48,486 bases of DNA, taken from contig CAKVJE010000002.1 in NCBI GenBank assembly GCA_934754735.1, positions 1-48,486 of the forward strand, written 5' to 3'. The notes beneath the pieces were generated by a model. The model searched no databases, was not told the origin of the DNA, and saw nothing but the letters and a program-made list of their open reading frames with translations. Both the position numbers and the translations under genes were made by a program. Every line of letters begins with the position of its first letter. Position 1 is the first letter of the stretch. This document shows positions 25,859-33,749 of this stretch, one piece after another. This DNA is from an uncultured Candidatus Melainabacteria bacterium. Its GTDB lineage: Bacteria > Cyanobacteriota > Vampirovibrionia > Gastranaerophilales > Gastranaerophilaceae.

Positions 25859-27568
25859 TCACAACATTTTTCGTTTTAATTTTTCAGCAATCTTTTTGCA
25901 ACGAATTTTGTCAATTTCTTCCATAACTTTATCCACCGGAATATTCCATTCACCGGACGTTGGGCATTGAAATGGTTTAATACTCTTGTACCAAGCAATA
26001 TCGTTACCTTCTGTTTTAAACCAACGCCACTCAACAATTCTGTTAAAAATGCCGAACGTTTTAATTCCTAGTGCACCGGCAAGGTTCATAACCCCATTAT
26101 CTGTTGTGACCATAAAGTCCATGCAATTCATAGCACAAGCAGTATCTTCCCAGTTTTTGAAAGTTCGACCCAATCGAATTAATTGAGCGTCAGCCGGAAT
26201 CATGTCCATTTGATGCGTCAAATCATCAACTTGGAAACTATAAACCTCTACATCCGGAAGCTTCATAAGAGGATACAAATAACTTAGTGGAATATCTCTG
26301 TCTGTTTCTTTAGATGCTAATGTACCTTCATAAGCAATGCCGATTTTTATCTTATCGTTGTCGTTAATGTACTCTTTTCTATAAGCATTAATCTTTGCAC
26401 GCGGAACTTTCAAATATCCTTCTGCATGCGGAATTGTATTATACTGAGTTTCACAAACAATAGGCAAATCCATCATTGGAATCCAATAATCATACTCGAT
26501 ATGCGAAATATCATCCTCCGTATAAATATTCACTCCGAGTTTAGAATCCTCAAACAAACTTACCAGCTGTTTTTGAACAACTAAAGAAACCTCTTTACAA
26601 CGAGTTTTGAGTTCATCTAAGAATCTCACGAACATAATCGAATCACCAAAACCTTGCTCAAAATGAACAAGAATGCGCTTATCTTTAATATCAAGCTTGA
26701 TGTTCCATTTTTTCTTTTTTGTTGTAAACAATTGAGGAAATGCAACATTCTTCAAATCTTCTTTTTGAAATCTGTGTTGCAAGAACTTAAAACCTTCTGA
26801 AAAACGTTTATGACGAACTAAATATGCGCCATAAGCATGCAAATCAGAGTGTGTTGGATTTAAATACATAAGTTTTTGGTAAAACTCATCGGCTTTTTGA
26901 GTTTCATCAAACTTACCGTAAACGTAAGCCAAATTCTTAACTACAATTCTATTATTCGGAGAAAGTTCATATGCTTTTGTAAGATAATCAATTTGTTTTT
27001 CTTTAAATTTATCCTGGTAGCAAGTTGAATACAAATGACCGAGCATGTTATAAATAGAAAAATTGTTTTGATTCTTTTCAAGCGCTTTTTCGTAATACTC
27101 AATCGCTTTTTTGTTGTCTTTAATATCTGTATATGTTAAATCTGCCAAATACACATAAACATCTTCTTTGTCCGGCGAAATTTCTTCAAATCGTTCAAGA
27201 AATTTAATAGCCAAATCCGCGTTTCCGATTGATTTCATACAAAGCCCGATATTTTTATATATGTTTATCGGAAAACCTGAGAATTTCATGATTTCGCGAT
27301 ACTGTTCGATAGCCTCAATATATTTTTTATCAATAAAAAGTCGTTGAGCATAATTTATAGCATGCCCCATGTAATTATTTATTACATCATTTCTTTCAAC
27401 TTCATCATTTATTGTCGGAATTATTTCTCTAAAAATTTCCAAACCGCATTCGTAATTGTTATTTTTGCAATAATACTCTGCCATTGCGACATCCATTGAG
27501 ACAATCAAATCTTTAGAATTATCCATTGGAATTTCTTTTCTTACAACTAAACGCTTAGAAACTTGCAT
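25859..27568 (-). CDS. TPR protein with GT9-like glycosyltransferase domain
   Basis: A 569-aa protein from ATG 27568 (GGAG nine bases upstream; a TTG at 27583 is less likely). Residues about 10-270 are tandem TPR helices (ALEKNQNNFSIYNMLGHLYS, AYELSPNNRIVVKNLAYVYG). The C-terminal half resembles heptosyltransferase-type GT-B domains: HFEQGFGDSIMFVRFLDEL, IGIAYEGTLASKETDRDIPL, TTDNGVMNLAGALGIKTFGI and EWRWF...WY. It directly follows the flagellin gene on the same strand, so O-glycosylation of flagellin is a reasonable inference, not shown. A role in LPS is the alternative. Confidence 0.83.
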   Translation of the reverse strand: MQVSKRLVVRKEIPMDNSKDLIVSMDVAMAEYYCKNNNYECGLEIFREIIPTINDEVERNDVINNYMGHAINYAQRLFIDKKYIEAIEQYREIMKFSGFPINIYKNIGLCMKSIGNADLAIKFLERFEEISPDKEDVYVYLADLTYTDIKDNKKAIEYYEKALEKNQNNFSIYNMLGHLYSTCYQDKFKEKQIDYLTKAYELSPNNRIVVKNLAYVYGKFDETQKADEFYQKLMYLNPTHSDLHAYGAYLVRHKRFSEGFKFLQHRFQKEDLKNVAFPQLFTTKKKKWNIKLDIKDKRILVHFEQGFGDSIMFVRFLDELKTRCKEVSLVVQKQLVSLFEDSKLGVNIYTEDDISHIEYDYWIPMMDLPIVCETQYNTIPHAEGYLKVPRAKINAYRKEYINDNDKIKIGIAYEGTLASKETDRDIPLSYLYPLMKLPDVEVYSFQVDDLTHQMDMIPADAQLIRLGRTFKNWEDTACAMNCMDFMVTTDNGVMNLAGALGIKTFGIFNRIVEWRWFKTEGNDIAWYKSIKPFQCPTSGEWNIPVDKVMEEIDKIRCKKIAEKLKRKML

Positions 27569-27647
27569 TTTCCTACTCTCCAATCCTTTTCTTATTAATT
27601 AGAATAATAACATATTATCATTGTTATTTAAAGTAGGATATTTATTA

Positions 27648-27902
27648 GATTGCCACGAAAATCACAGATTTTCGTGCAATGAAGCGAAGCTGGTAGCCTG
27701 ACGAAGTCATTGTGAGGAGCAGCTATTTTTAAGGCGACGAAGCAATCCATAATAAATAAGAAGTTTATAACACCCTCTCCCGCCTTCGGCACCCTCTCCA
27801 TGTAGAATTGAAAAAAGGAGAGGGGAGCAAGACTCGTTTACATGGACATCTTTAGCGTCTCCCCTCCCTTGGGGGAGGGCTAGGGAGAGGGTATTATAAA
27901 TA
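27648..27902. repeat. Repeat cluster downstream of flagellin
   Basis: Element A (27648-27748) runs from GATTGCCACGAAAATC to GCGACGAAGCAATCC, with inner palindrome GAAAATCACAGATTTTC. Element B (27769-27826) begins AACACCCTCTCCCGCC and ends AGGAGAGG. A third part (27854-27897) is CCCCTCCCTTGGGGGAGGG followed by AGGGAGAGGG. A and B recur in the same orientation at 30027-30130 and 29913-29970. The gap from 27569 to 27904 holds no gene. Confidence 0.9.
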
Positions 27903-27904
27903 TA

Positions 27905-29737
27905 TTACAGCAACTGCAACGCTACGGCAGGAGTTTGGTTGGCGGTGGCAAGCAATGTTGCGGCGGCTTGTTGAAGGATTTGATTGCGAATATATTCGCT
28001 CGAAAGATTAGCAATATCCGCATCACGTATTGTCGATTGAGTCGATACTAGATTTTCATAGTGTGTCGAAATTTCGTCAAGAGCGCTGTTTAATCTATTC
28101 TCTATAGCACCCAAATTTGTTTGTTGCTCATTAATTTTAGTCAAAATATTATCAATAGTATCAAAGGCTAAACCATTCGATAAATCAATTCCATTGAGTG
28201 CTGAAAAATCTATTCCCGCTAAATTCAACTCTAGCTGACTAGAATCTGTTGCATTTATCCCAATTTGCAAGTTTAAAGTTTTATTTGCAACATTACTGCC
28301 TGCTTGCGCTAAATCCGAGGAAGGCAAAAGGCCACTCTGAATAAGTTTAATAAGTTCTTCAGTTGTTACTCCTTTTGTGTTGTCAGTAGCACCATTTATG
28401 CCTACCGTTTGCCCTTTTTTAGTATTGTCATAGTAACAATTTGAAGTACTAACACTTGTATTAGTCCCAGACAGTCCAAGAATTGCAGCTGATTTAGTTT
28501 CATCACCGGCAAACAAATCAGAGGCAGAATAGCTGTTTGATATAGATAAATTTCCAGTAGCTGAAGTGCTATCCGATAAAGCAACAAGTCCTGCTACATA
28601 TCCATCGTTTGATTTAATTTGTCCCATAACAGAGCATCCGGAAATTGTTAGTGTTTCCCTTAGCATATAAGATGTAATCCCTGCAGCTGTTGTTACCCCT
28701 GTCACATTACCTGAAAAATTTGTATTCGAAATTGAACCACCATCTTGTACAATACCTACAACACCACCAGCAACAGCTCCATTAATACTACCGGAGACTA
28801 GGCAGTTATCTATTTTCCCCCCATCCGTTATAATCGCTACAATTCCACCTGCATATCCGTTACTTGCAACCGAATTTACGTTCTTTAGATTAAGGTTTTT
28901 TACTGTGCCAGATGTTACAGCACCAAATAGCCCCGCAAAATCACTCTCTACTTGACAACAAAGATTAGAAATTGTAAATCCATTTCCATCAAATATTCCA
29001 GAAAAATCTTTTGCAGCAGCCCAATTTACTCCTGACAAATCTATATCATTCGCCAATACAAACTCTGTATTTGAGCCAAGTTTTCCATTAGTACACATTG
29101 TGGAGAATTTTATCAAGTCTTCTTTCGTCGATATTGAATACGTACCACTTGTCAATGAAGAATTCTCATCTACATTGGATAATGATGTCATCCCACTTGT
29201 ATTGCGTGAATTTACCGGTTTTATAAAATTAGAAGAATCACTGCTTTGAAGTGCAATCGCACTTCTTGATGCAAGCTTTCTAGCAGCGTGAGTTGATGGA
29301 GTTGATGCGTCTTTAGTATCCTCAACAAACAGTTTTATTCCATTATACTCTGCTGTCGTTTGAAGCCTGTTTAACTCTTTTATTAGAGCACTAGCTTCTG
29401 AATTAATGGCATCAATAGATGAGTTTCCATAAGTCCCATTTTGAGCCTGAGTAGCAAGAGTACGTAATCTTGACATTCTATCGCTCATTTCTTCTAATGT
29501 TTCAGAAGCAGTTTGCACCATATCCAAGCCCATTAGAGCATTTTCCTCGCCAGTATTGTAGGCGCCAAGTTTTGTTGTGATTGAAGTCGAGATTGAATAA
29601 TTTGCAGCATTGTCTTTTGCATGATTGAGTTTGAAGCCCGTTGTCATGCGTTCAATAGCCAGATTTAAACCGTTTGTGGAGGTCTTGAGGTTGGATTGGA
29701 TGATGAGGGATGAGAGGTTCGTATTGATTGATATCAT
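27905..29737 (-). CDS. Flagellin with inserted GLUG-type repeat domain
   Basis: A 610-aa filament protein. Residues 1-140 are the D0/D1 N-terminus (ISINTNLSSLIIQ, LRTLATQAQNGT), and about 485-610 the D1/D0 C-terminus (ENRLNSALDEISTHYENL, IRDADIANLSSEYIRNQILQQ). Between them, about 200-475, lies a beta-rich domain with FAGLFGAVTSGTVKNLNL, YAGGIVAIITDGGKIDNCLV, VAGGVVGIVQDGGSISNTNF and VAGLVAL repeats that fit the GLUG motif of surface adhesins. Six cysteines (215, 260, 261, 312, 368, 434), rare in flagellins, all lie there. ATG 29737 was chosen because AGGAGG is six bases before it; GTG 29743 is too close. Confidence 0.93.
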   Translation of the reverse strand: MISINTNLSSLIIQSNLKTSTNGLNLAIERMTTGFKLNHAKDNAANYSISTSITTKLGAYNTGEENALMGLDMVQTASETLEEMSDRMSRLRTLATQAQNGTYGNSSIDAINSEASALIKELNRLQTTAEYNGIKLFVEDTKDASTPSTHAARKLASRSAIALQSSDSSNFIKPVNSRNTSGMTSLSNVDENSSLTSGTYSISTKEDLIKFSTMCTNGKLGSNTEFVLANDIDLSGVNWAAAKDFSGIFDGNGFTISNLCCQVESDFAGLFGAVTSGTVKNLNLKNVNSVASNGYAGGIVAIITDGGKIDNCLVSGSINGAVAGGVVGIVQDGGSISNTNFSGNVTGVTTAAGITSYMLRETLTISGCSVMGQIKSNDGYVAGLVALSDSTSATGNLSISNSYSASDLFAGDETKSAAILGLSGTNTSVSTSNCYYDNTKKGQTVGINGATDNTKGVTTEELIKLIQSGLLPSSDLAQAGSNVANKTLNLQIGINATDSSQLELNLAGIDFSALNGIDLSNGLAFDTIDNILTKINEQQTNLGAIENRLNSALDEISTHYENLVSTQSTIRDADIANLSSEYIRNQILQQAAATLLATANQTPAVALQLL

Positions 29738-29754
29738 GCGCACCTCCTGCTTAA

Positions 29755-30174
29755 GTTGACAGTTGAAAGTGGAAAGTTGAGAGTTGTTTTAGATTCTTTA
29801 GCGTGGAATGCGGTTGTGCATGGTAATTGCGCCCTCTCCACGGGGGAGGGTAGAATTTCAAGTTGAGCTGTGCGAAGCTTTGAAATTCGGGTGGGGGATG
29901 ATTTGAAGTTAATAACACCCTCTCCCGCCTTCGGCACCCTCTCCATGTAGAATTGATTGAAGGAGAGGGAGTGACATGCGTTAGATTGAACGTCATTGGC
30001 GGTTGTTAGTAAGACAACACTAGAATGGATTGCCACGAAAATCGGAGATTTTCTCGCAATAACACGAAGCTGGTAGTCTAACGCCAAGTCATTGCGAGGA
30101 GCAACGATTTTTGGAGCGACGAAGCAATCCAGATGTTTTCTAACTTTCAACTTTCCACTTTCAATTTTCAACTT
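29755..30174. repeat. Repeat cluster upstream of flagellin
   Basis: In order: a heptamer array (29755-29785, TTGACAG TTGAAAG TGGAAAG), a CCCTCTCC/GGGGGAGGG palindrome (29831-29850), element B (29913-29970), element A (30027-30130) and an inverted heptamer array (30141-30173, TTTCAAC TTTCCAC TTTCAAT TTTCAAC). The two heptamer arrays bracket the cluster as inverted ends. It separates the flagellin start from any upstream promoter unless the promoter lies inside it. A long open frame crossing it is repeat-derived and not a gene. Confidence 0.9.
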
Positions 30175-30314
30175 AATAAGCCCCCACTCGCATCTGTAAG
30201 GCTCAACAAAGTTTCGCCAACAGCTGCGGCCTCCCCCTATAAAGGGAGGCTGGGTGTGGGATGCGTTTGTTAGAAATAGAGCAAAAGGTGCGCTAGAGCA
30301 AGCCAATAGACTCA

Positions 30315-30333
30315 CCCCCCCCCCAAAAAAAAA
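30315..30333. repeat. C10-A9 homopolymer tract
   Basis: Ten C followed by nine A in the 870-bp gene-free stretch between flagellin and the 30616 gene. Such tracts slip during replication or sequencing. The rest of 30175-30600 is AT-rich with operator-like palindromes and no gene. Confidence 0.9.
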
Positions 30334-30500
30334 TAGCTATCAGAAGGGCCTTTCGACCACAACATTCTCCGTATAAGTAAACGCATACCTTTGCTCATTA
30401 TCACATATCCTTATATATATTATATTCCACATGTATAGATAAAATAACGAATCATATACTATTTCATTACAAATTTTTACAAAAATACTAATTTCATAAG

Positions 30501-30528
30501 TAGTTTGTAACAATTCTGTTACAAACTA
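30501..30528. promoter_or_regulatory. Perfect 12-bp palindrome, operator-like
   Basis: TAGTTTGTAACA-ATTC-TGTTACAAACTA, without a following T-run, so not a standard terminator. A second inverted repeat, AGGATAAT (30564-30571) / ATTATCCT (30589-30596), lies between it and the 30616 start. GTTACAA half-sites also occur upstream of fliA (31050-31068). Confidence 0.6.
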
Positions 30529-30615
30529 GCAAATAATCCTTTTAGAGGTTATATTATGCTATGAGGATAATTATAATAGAGTGGTATTATTATCCTTAAA
30601 CAACGAGGTCTTAAA

Positions 30616-30993
30616 GTGGTAGATAACAGGTCAGCAGGTTTTTATGGAATCGGCGGGGCATTCAACTTTAAAAGTGGAGACCCTTCCGGAACTGCGGCAA
30701 AAATGAGTCAAGAAAAGTATGGTTCTGAAGCCATGTACCTTCCTCCTGCAGAAGGCGAGGAAGAAGGTGAAGGCTACTATAATGAACCTTATGTAGACAG
30801 AAGTGCATTATTGCGAGCGACTTTAAATTCACTTGCGATGTCAAATGTTGCATCTGTTTTAAATTCAAAAAAACACAAAAAATCAGCCAAGGATATTTTA
30901 GAAGAAGATAACGACGAAGAAAAAGAAGAAAAGCTTGAAATTAAGCGCATTGAAGCGGAAGCTGACGAGGAGTTTAGAGAGGCTAAAGAATAA
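30616..30993 (+). CDS. Hypothetical acidic protein upstream of fliA
   Basis: A 125-aa protein starting at GTG with GAGG eight to nine bases upstream. The N-terminus (SAGFYGIGGAFNFKSGDPSG) is glycine-rich, the middle has ALLRATLNSLAMSNVASVL as a likely amphipathic helix, and the last 45 residues are strongly charged and coiled-coil-like (DNDEEKEEKLEIKRIEAEADEE pattern). It lies 100 bases before the sigma factor on the same strand. A flagellar regulator or chaperone is possible from context only. Confidence 0.65.
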   Translation: MVDNRSAGFYGIGGAFNFKSGDPSGTAAKMSQEKYGSEAMYLPPAEGEEEGEGYYNEPYVDRSALLRATLNSLAMSNVASVLNSKKHKKSAKDILEEDNDEEKEEKLEIKRIEAEADEEFREAKE

Positions 30994-31096
30994 GTTTCAA
31001 CTACTTAAACTTTTTTTAGTAATTTCATCCATATACACGATAGCATTTTTGTTACAAAACGTTACAATAGAATGAGACATGTTTTAGGACACAGGG

Positions 31097-31912
31097 ATGG
31101 AATTTGAAACCTCATACAATAAAATAAAAAAAGTTACGAATGAAGAGTTGGCAGAAATGTGGGCTCGATATTTCGATGACCATGATAACAAGGAATTGAG
31201 AGATGCCCTTATCCTTCAATACATTTATCTTACAAGATACGTAGTTGGTCGTGTAAAAGTAGCACTTCCGCCAACATTTTCGTATGAAGATATTTCAAGT
31301 TATGGCGTAGAAGGTTTGATTGACGCTGTTGAAAAATTTTCACCTAAAATGGGCGCAAGATTTGAAACTTACGCACTTGTTCGTATCAGAGGAAATATTA
31401 TTGACAAAATTCGTTCGCAAGATTTTCTTCCAAGAAGTGTAAGAAGAAAAATTAAAGATGTTAAAGAAGCGCAAGAAGAATTGAAAAAACAATTCGGTCG
31501 TTCTGCTACAAATACAGAAATTGCGAACTACTTGGGAATTGAAAGAGAGAAGGTTGAACAGCTGTTATCTGATGATACAACTGTTACTTCGATTTATGAC
31601 AAAAAAGGTTCATCAGACGGGGATATTGAAATTATTGATACGATTCAGGACTCACATAATTTAGCTCCTCACGAGGAATTGGAAGAAAAAGACGTTAAGA
31701 AGGAGCTTGAGAACGCTTTGAAGAGATTGCCTGAAAGAGAAAGAACTATCATGGTTCTTTATTATCATGAAAACATGACTTTAAAAGAAATCGGTGAAGC
31801 TATTAATGTTTCTGAATCAAGAATTTCACAATTACATGCGCAAGCGATTATGAAGCTTAAGAATTTGTTAAGTGAAAATCGTTCTGAAAGATTAAAGAAA
31901 AGTATTATTTAA
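31097..31912 (+). CDS. fliA: FliA/WhiG-family RNA polymerase sigma factor
   Basis: Sigma-28-type factor, normally directing flagellin and late motility genes. The 271-aa protein lacks region 1.1. It has region 2 (YIYLTRYVVGRVKV, FSYEDISSYGVEGLIDAVEKFSP, FETYALVRIRGNIIDKIRSQDFLPRSVRR), region 3 (AQEELKKQFGRSATNTEIANYLGI) and region 4 with the helix-turn-helix (LPERERTIMVLYYHENMTLKEIGEAINVSESRISQLHAQA). No clear Shine-Dalgarno site; GTTACAAT lies about 35 bases upstream. The flagellin at 27905 is the obvious nearby target. Confidence 0.9.
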   Translation: MEFETSYNKIKKVTNEELAEMWARYFDDHDNKELRDALILQYIYLTRYVVGRVKVALPPTFSYEDISSYGVEGLIDAVEKFSPKMGARFETYALVRIRGNIIDKIRSQDFLPRSVRRKIKDVKEAQEELKKQFGRSATNTEIANYLGIEREKVEQLLSDDTTVTSIYDKKGSSDGDIEIIDTIQDSHNLAPHEELEEKDVKKELENALKRLPERERTIMVLYYHENMTLKEIGEAINVSESRISQLHAQAIMKLKNLLSENRSERLKKSII

Positions 31913-32002
31913 TTTTATCATTCGAAAGATAAATACACGAATTTTCACAGTTTTTTAATTAAAAATACTACGCATAGAGTAGGCATGCAAAACTCTTTAG
32001 TG

Positions 32003-32008
32003 TATAAT
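32003..32008 (+). promoter_or_regulatory. -10 box of dgt, leaderless start
   Basis: TATAAT exactly six bases before ATG 32015, with TG directly before it. No ribosome-binding site and no good -35 box are visible. Confidence 0.55.
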
Positions 32009-32014
32009 TTAGCT

Positions 32015-33046
32015 ATGAATACTGAATTTAAGACCATTAAAGATACATTAGAACAGCGTGAAATGGAACTTTTAAGTCCTTATGCGACTAAATGTTTAAA
32101 TTCAAAAGGCCGAAAACGCAAACGCGAAGAACAATTTGAAATAAGGACAGAATTTCAAAGAGACAGAGATAAAATCTTACATTCTAAATCATTCAGACGC
32201 TTAAAACACAAGACTCAGGTCTTTTTATCCCCATTTAATGACCATTTTAGGACAAGATTGACGCATACGCTTGAAGTTGCTCAAATAGGGCGTACAATGG
32301 CGCGCGCCTTAAACCTGAATGAAGATTTAGTTGAAGCAATATCACTAGGACATGATTTGGGACATACAGCCTTTGGGCATTGCGGAGAAGGTACATTAGA
32401 CGAACTTTTACCGACCGGTTTTCACCATAATTTACAGAGCGTTAGAGTTGTAGAAGTTTTAGAAGACATGAATCTTTGCAAAGAAACTGTTGACGGAATT
32501 TTAACCCACACCTGGGGATATAAGCCAAAAACTCCTGAAGCTCAAATCGTTCAATACGCAGATAAGATTGCATATATCAATCACGATATAGAAGATTCAG
32601 TAAGAGCCGGAATTATATCTGAAAATGATTTACCCGCTGATTGCGTGAAATACTTTTCTTCTAATCAATCTGTAAGGTTAGGCAAAATGATTACAGATGT
32701 TATTACCAATTCATTAGATAAGCCTAAAGTTACGATGTCCGAAGAAGGATGGTTTTATGTAACAAAACTCCGGACTTGGATGTTTGATAATGTTTATTTA
32801 GACCCAATTGCAAAAGCTGAAGAAAAAAAAGCTAAAAATATTATTCGCTCATTATTTGAGTATTATATTAATATGCTTCAACCTTATTATGATGCAGAAG
32901 AAATTCCGCAAATTGTAACTGACCATATTTCCGGAATGACAGATCAGTATGCAATAAGACGTTACAAAGACTTGTTTATTCCTATGCCATTGGCCGATAA
33001 AACTAGTGATGATGCTCTGCTTAAGAAAGCTCGTGAAAGAGAATGA
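32015..33046 (+). CDS. dgt: Deoxyguanosinetriphosphate triphosphohydrolase-like HD protein
   Basis: Hydrolyses dGTP or other dNTPs to nucleoside and triphosphate. The 343-aa protein has RDRDKILHSKSFRRLKHKTQVF, RTRLTHTLEV (His of the HD site), ISLGHDLGHTAFGHCGE (His-Asp), TGFHHNLQS and YADKIAYINHD. The length fits the non-proteobacterial dGTPase group. The start at MNTEFKTI is chosen from the -10 box; an ATG ten codons upstream (31985) is possible but lies before that box. The stop overlaps the next start (ATGA). Confidence 0.92.
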   Translation: MNTEFKTIKDTLEQREMELLSPYATKCLNSKGRKRKREEQFEIRTEFQRDRDKILHSKSFRRLKHKTQVFLSPFNDHFRTRLTHTLEVAQIGRTMARALNLNEDLVEAISLGHDLGHTAFGHCGEGTLDELLPTGFHHNLQSVRVVEVLEDMNLCKETVDGILTHTWGYKPKTPEAQIVQYADKIAYINHDIEDSVRAGIISENDLPADCVKYFSSNQSVRLGKMITDVITNSLDKPKVTMSEEGWFYVTKLRTWMFDNVYLDPIAKAEEKKAKNIIRSLFEYYINMLQPYYDAEEIPQIVTDHISGMTDQYAIRRYKDLFIPMPLADKTSDDALLKKARERE

Positions 33047-33678
33047 AATATTTAGGCTACAGCGTAAACACAGGCGCAAAAAACATGGAAATTGACGCAA
33101 AAATGCTTGAAGATGCAATTTCTAGAGGCGAAAAAGATGTTTTATTCAGGCTTTACGGTTGGTCACCAAAATGTATTTCTCTCGGCAGAAATCAAAAAGA
33201 TGATTTTTTAACTGGAGAAATCGATGCTGTAAGGCGTTTAACAGGCGGAAGAGCACTTCTGCATGATAATGAAATCACATATTGTTGTGTAGCACCAATT
33301 GAATCAATTCCAAACGGTCAAAGTGTAGTAGAATCATATAAATTTATATCCGGAATTCTGATAGATTTCTTTAAAACATTAGGAATAGAGCTGGACTTTG
33401 GAGAAAACAAACGCGTTTCAACTCACTATGATTATTGCATGTTACTTTCAACAGGTGCCGATGTATGCTATCAAGGCAAGAAAATCATCGGTTCGGCTCA
33501 ATGTCGGAAAAACGGATACATTATGCAACACGGCTCAATCTTGTTTGGATACGATAAAGAGTTACTTGAAAGACTTTTTCACGAAAAAGTCCAAGGAATA
33601 ACGACCGTTGCAGAGATTTTACCAAATTTAAGCAAAGAAGAATTTGTCAAAAGATTTGAAAAATTTTTGAATTCATAA
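33043..33678 (+). CDS. LipM/LplA-family octanoyl- or lipoyl-transferase
   Basis: Attaches octanoyl or lipoyl groups to carrier proteins of 2-oxoacid dehydrogenases or GcvH. The 211-aa protein has the BPL/LPL fold motifs VRRLTGGRALLHDNEITY (about residues 63-80) and KKIIGSAQCRKNGYIMQHGSIL. Cys132, in the DYCM segment before the GADVCYQGKK strand, sits where LipM has its catalytic cysteine, which favours an octanoyltransferase over an ATP-dependent ligase. It is shorter than typical LipM (about 278 aa). It is translationally coupled to dgt. Confidence 0.8.
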   Translation: MKYLGYSVNTGAKNMEIDAKMLEDAISRGEKDVLFRLYGWSPKCISLGRNQKDDFLTGEIDAVRRLTGGRALLHDNEITYCCVAPIESIPNGQSVVESYKFISGILIDFFKTLGIELDFGENKRVSTHYDYCMLLSTGADVCYQGKKIIGSAQCRKNGYIMQHGSILFGYDKELLERLFHEKVQGITTVAEILPNLSKEEFVKRFEKFLNS

Positions 33679-33691
33679 TTTGTTTTTTTAT

Positions 33692-33731
33692 AAAAAGAGG
33701 GCGGAAATGCAATGCATTTCCGCCCTCTTTT
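33692..33731. terminator. Bidirectional terminator between convergent genes
   Basis: A 14-bp perfect stem GAGGGCGGAAATGC-AAT-GCATTTCCGCCCTC flanked by A's on the left and T's on the right. It serves both the dgt-lipM transcript and fusA. Confidence 0.95.
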
Positions 33732-33749
33732 AAATGTTTTATAAATAAA

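Noticed and set aside
29734..30315. Open frame of 193 codons on the minus strand upstream of flagellin
   Set aside because: It runs through the repeat cluster (elements A, B and heptamer arrays) and its translation is the usual repeat-derived low-quality peptide; no ribosome-binding site.
31985..32014. Upstream ATG for dgt
   Set aside because: It lies before the likely -10 box at 32003-32008, so it would not be on the transcript; the ten added residues are not family-like.
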